From: CAIZQW01 sp942493055
GTDB lineage: Bacteria > Verrucomicrobiota > Kiritimatiellia > RFP12 > UBA1067
Assembly: GCA_942493055.1 (NCBI GenBank)
Contig: OW818680.1
Span: forward strand, 1,674,001-1,738,000
DNA: 64,000 nucleotides
Reading direction: 5' to 3'
The translations under genes were made by a program, and so were the position numbers. Below are positions 61,414-64,000 of the stretch, in pieces (within the stretch, counting starts at the first letter, position 1; every line of letters starts with the position of its first letter). The notes beneath the pieces were generated by a model. The model searched no databases. It saw only the letters and a list, made by a program, of their open reading frames with translations, and had not been told where the DNA came from.

Positions 61414-63549
61414 TTATTTTTGTGCTTCGTAGTAGCGCAGGGCCTCTTGATAGCGCGCATTATTAGGTTCGCGGGCCAGCGCATATTTAATGAGTTCGAC
61501 AGCACCCTTGGGATTACGCCTGCCCACGAGTACTGCGCAATTAAAGGCCGCTTGTCCGGCGCAGCTCGGATCTTTCATGGCGATGCGCAGCGCTTTCTCT
61601 GCGCCTTCAAAATCACCGGTCTCGCCGAGGGCAAGGCCGAGATTCAAATGCACCGCGCCATGGTCAGGCTGATTCTTCGAAGCCTGACGTAAATAGCTGA
61701 TCGCCTCCTGGATATTCCCGTTTTGCGAGGCCAGGATCGAGGCGTTCACAAAGGGCATCACCGTGTCGCTGCGCAACTTCATGGACGCCTTGTAGGAGTC
61801 CATGGCTCCTGATGGGTCCCCGCGCGCCATGCGATAGTTCCCGAGATTATAGTGGCTCGCCCAGTCATCCGGCCGCGCCGTGAGCATGCCCAGCAACTCG
61901 TGTTCTGCTTTTCGGAGCGTCTCGAGGGTCTTTGCGTCTAACGCTGTGCGCGGGAAGGCGGCCAGGGACTGTGCCGCCTGGATGCGCACCACGCGGACAG
62001 GATCGGTCAATGCACGACACAGGACAGCCACGGAATCTGAGTCGCGCAAGCTCCCGGAGAGTGTGCCGACAGCCGCACCGCGAACCAAGGCAGACGGGTG
62101 CGCAGCAGCGTGCCTGACAGCCGGCCAGATGTCTGCATTCGGGCAGTCCCGGAAGAGGCGCACCAGCGAGGCGCAGACCACAGCCTCTGTCGTCTCTGCC
62201 GGCTCACGCAGATAGGCGAGCATCGCCGGCAAGGCTGTCCAGTCACGCTTACGCGCGGGGTCCAGCAATTCGCCGATGCGCAGCATCTTCTTCCGGCGCG
62301 TATCATCCGGGAACCAGGCGCGCACCTTTTCAGCAGCCCACGTTTCGTCCTTCTTGTCATGGCAGAGGATGCAGGCCGAGGCTGCGCCGTAACGCTTGGC
62401 AGCCTCGGGACAGGGCGGACGCTGCGAGTGGTCGCTGCGGCGCATGGCTGCAAAGGAGGTCATGGGCATGTGGCAGGCGATGCACGAGCCTGCTTTGCCC
62501 TCCGGCGCATGGCGGGAGTGCGCCTTGATATTCTTGACCCTCTCTGCATGGCAGGAGGAACAGGCGGCATTCACATCGTTTGTGAACTGCTTTGAAAAGC
62601 GGTAGCGTCCACTGGAGGTATGACAGCTCACGCAGCTCAAATCGCTCTTCTTCGCACAGGGATTGAGCAGCCAAAGCGTATAGGTGTAGTTCTCCCCCAA
62701 GTCACGGCCATCCGCACTGAAGTCACGGTCTTCGAGCGCGACCAGGTCATAGTGGTCAAAAAAGGTCTCCCCGGGAATGAAGCTGGGGGTCAGCGGAATC
62801 ATCTTGGCATGACAGGTCGAGCAGGCGCTATTCACTTGGTCAGGCTTAAAGGTTCGCCAGCTCTTGAGAAAGAGGTTTGTAGGCGACTGGCCCTTGGGCA
62901 GGGAACGGCAGACGCGGTTGTGGGTTTCAGCAGGCCCATGGCAGGTTTCGCAACTGATCCCCGGCTCGCGCCAGACGGTCTTATAGCTTTCGCTCTTCAG
63001 GTCGTAATTTTTTTCGAGCTGACTGACATGGCAACTGAAGCAGGCCGTGTTAAAGGTCAGCATCGGGTCACGCCATTCAAGGGGCGTATCGCCCTCGGCG
63101 TGGAAATGGCGCAACATGCTCCCCGTCGTATTGAACCATGAACGATCTGTTACACGGTACGCGACTGGCAAGACTTGCAACTTGCCTTTGTCAAGTTGCG
63201 TCAAAAAATAATAGACATTCTTGCCGCCCATGGCATGCAAGAGAGGATAGGAGGACTTCTTTCCACTGTTCAGGATCTCGATCACCTCACGCGTGTCAAG
63301 GTTCACGGAATAGGTCGCCTCGCCGACCACGATCAGATTCGTCATCGGCGTCAAGTCACGCGCGATCATCTGCGCAGTGATTGGCTGCAAGGCCTTGCCA
63401 TGATGTGAGGGCTCCCACTTATGATAGAAGTCCTCATGGCACTCCCTGCACGACGAGGAGCCCGCATAATCATCTTGCCGAGCTCCTCGCTTGCATCCCA
63501 TCAACACCGACAGAAGAAGGAGTCCTAAGACGTGACAACTTTTACGCAC
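61414..63549 (-). CDS. Eight-heme-motif cytochrome c lipoprotein with HEAT and TPR repeats
   Basis: 711 aa from a GTG at 63549, overlapping the upstream gene by 8 nt. Lipobox LLLLSVLMGC gives a lipid-anchored N-terminus. Eight CxxCH motifs (CRECH, CFSCH, CETCH, CSTCH, CVSCH, CSSCH, CIACH, CILCH) fall in residues about 35-400. A HEAT-like region (about 440-540) and TPR units (about 560-711: WASHYNLGNYRMARGDPSGA, GAVHLNLGLALGETGD) follow. This NrfA/c554-like plus TPR layout is common in PVC genomes. Likely an outer periplasmic electron-transfer protein with a scaffold domain. The true number of hemes cannot be verified by eye. Confidence 0.88.
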   Translation of the reverse strand: MRKSCHVLGLLLLSVLMGCKRGARQDDYAGSSSCRECHEDFYHKWEPSHHGKALQPITAQMIARDLTPMTNLIVVGEATYSVNLDTREVIEILNSGKKSSYPLLHAMGGKNVYYFLTQLDKGKLQVLPVAYRVTDRSWFNTTGSMLRHFHAEGDTPLEWRDPMLTFNTACFSCHVSQLEKNYDLKSESYKTVWREPGISCETCHGPAETHNRVCRSLPKGQSPTNLFLKSWRTFKPDQVNSACSTCHAKMIPLTPSFIPGETFFDHYDLVALEDRDFSADGRDLGENYTYTLWLLNPCAKKSDLSCVSCHTSSGRYRFSKQFTNDVNAACSSCHAERVKNIKAHSRHAPEGKAGSCIACHMPMTSFAAMRRSDHSQRPPCPEAAKRYGAASACILCHDKKDETWAAEKVRAWFPDDTRRKKMLRIGELLDPARKRDWTALPAMLAYLREPAETTEAVVCASLVRLFRDCPNADIWPAVRHAAAHPSALVRGAAVGTLSGSLRDSDSVAVLCRALTDPVRVVRIQAAQSLAAFPRTALDAKTLETLRKAEHELLGMLTARPDDWASHYNLGNYRMARGDPSGAMDSYKASMKLRSDTVMPFVNASILASQNGNIQEAISYLRQASKNQPDHGAVHLNLGLALGETGDFEGAEKALRIAMKDPSCAGQAAFNCAVLVGRRNPKGAVELIKYALAREPNNARYQEALRYYEAQK

Positions 63550-64000
63550 GACCCTTTGCCTTCAAGAATTCAAAGCAACCCTTGACATTCTCAATTGACT
63601 TCGGATTGGCTTCCGTCTCGACCACATACCAATCCGTGACATCCGACTCACAAGCTGCAAAAAACGCATCCCAGTCAACGCCCTTCTTGCCTTCGCCGGG
63701 CTGCCCGAGGATGCCAGGCCCTGGATAAACTTCCTTGGCATGGGGCGTATACATGCGTTTGGGGTACTTCTTGATCCACACCAGCGGATCTTCACCCGCG
63801 GCAACGACATGGCCCACATCCAACTGCATATTCACTTCCGGTGAAACGTTGTCGAAGAAGATCTGGAATTTTGAAACACCGTCGAACTTATCCTTAAACT
63901 CGCTCTGATGGTTATGGTAGCCAATACGGATACCGCAGGTCTTCGCCTTCTGCTGGGCGACATCAAACAGTTTTGCAAGTTCGACCCAACCCGCAGCATC
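63542..64000 (-). CDS. Sugar phosphate isomerase/epimerase-like TIM barrel, partial
   Basis: 153 residues to the stop at 63542; the gene continues past the window edge. IGYHNHQSEFK, NMQLDVGHVVAAGEDP, YTPHAKEVYPG and YVVETEANPKS are typical of the xylose isomerase-like superfamily, with His, Asp and Glu metal ligands. It overlaps the cytochrome start by 8 nt, so both are co-translated. The N-terminus (signal peptide or not) is outside the window. Confidence 0.85.
   Translation of the reverse strand, partial: DAAGWVELAKLFDVAQQKAKTCGIRIGYHNHQSEFKDKFDGVSKFQIFFDNVSPEVNMQLDVGHVVAAGEDPLVWIKKYPKRMYTPHAKEVYPGPGILGQPGEGKKGVDWDAFFAACESDVTDWYVVETEANPKSIENVKGCFEFLKAKGRA

Overview
The window looks like a chromosomal segment of a polysaccharide-degrading, probably anaerobic bacterium of the PVC superphylum, most likely Kiritimatiellota or Lentisphaerota. 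This placement is inferred from gene content: Cys-type sulfatases, many secreted glycoside hydrolases, three uroporphyrinogen-decarboxylase-like (URO-D) proteins, two hydrazine-synthase-alpha-like cytochrome/propeller proteins, LamG proteins, and an autotransporter-type beta-strand-repeat protein. No rRNA, tRNA or CRISPR array was seen.

Positions 1-5815 form an array of small minus-strand genes. Each ends in a 50-70 nt imperfect palindrome with AAC...GTT ends, and the next start codon follows within about 10-30 nt. This is the layout of an integron cassette array. No integrase is visible at the promoter-proximal (right) end, so it looks like a cluster of attC sites lacking an integrase. Most cassette products are small membrane proteins of unknown role. 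One is an archaemetzincin-like protein that has lost its HExxH centre. Two cassettes have no ORF and share an internal repeat.

Positions 5938-11124 hold a secreted GH16 glucanase followed by three tightly coupled genes: a MotA/ExbB-type channel protein with a long coiled-coil tail, an ExbD/MotB-like one-TM protein, and a large exported protein of unknown family. This may be an uncharacterised ion-driven machine. A palindromic element sits in frame near the start of its third gene. Two more copies lie at 11129-11392 and 15069-15309, the last inside a 351-bp MITE-like unit.

Positions 11403-31017 are accessory carbohydrate metabolism: an exported sugar isomerase-like protein, a GH53 galactanase, a sulfatase and a large GH2 beta-galactosidase; then two pseudogenes (a UxaE-like epimerase and a XylR-like regulator), a URO-D/symporter pair with a divergent AraC regulator, and a four-gene minus operon (URO-D, sulfatase, GntR regulator, DUF5703 glycosidase-like protein).

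Positions 31153-48156 carry a giant beta-strand-repeat surface protein with a metalloprotease-like head, an HExxH metallopeptidase-like protein, a DEDDh exonuclease, a three-gene operon of GH43-like and alpha/alpha-barrel enzymes, a beta-helix enzyme, and an ABC exporter operon ending in a His-rich TPR protein.

Positions 48309-64000 are all minus strand: a LamG protein, a hydrazine-synthase-alpha-like protein fused to a formylglycine-generating-enzyme-like domain, two IclR regulators, a URO-D protein, a beta-propeller protein, a second hydrazine-synthase-alpha-like protein, and, upstream, an eight-CxxCH TPR lipoprotein overlapping a sugar isomerase that runs off the window.
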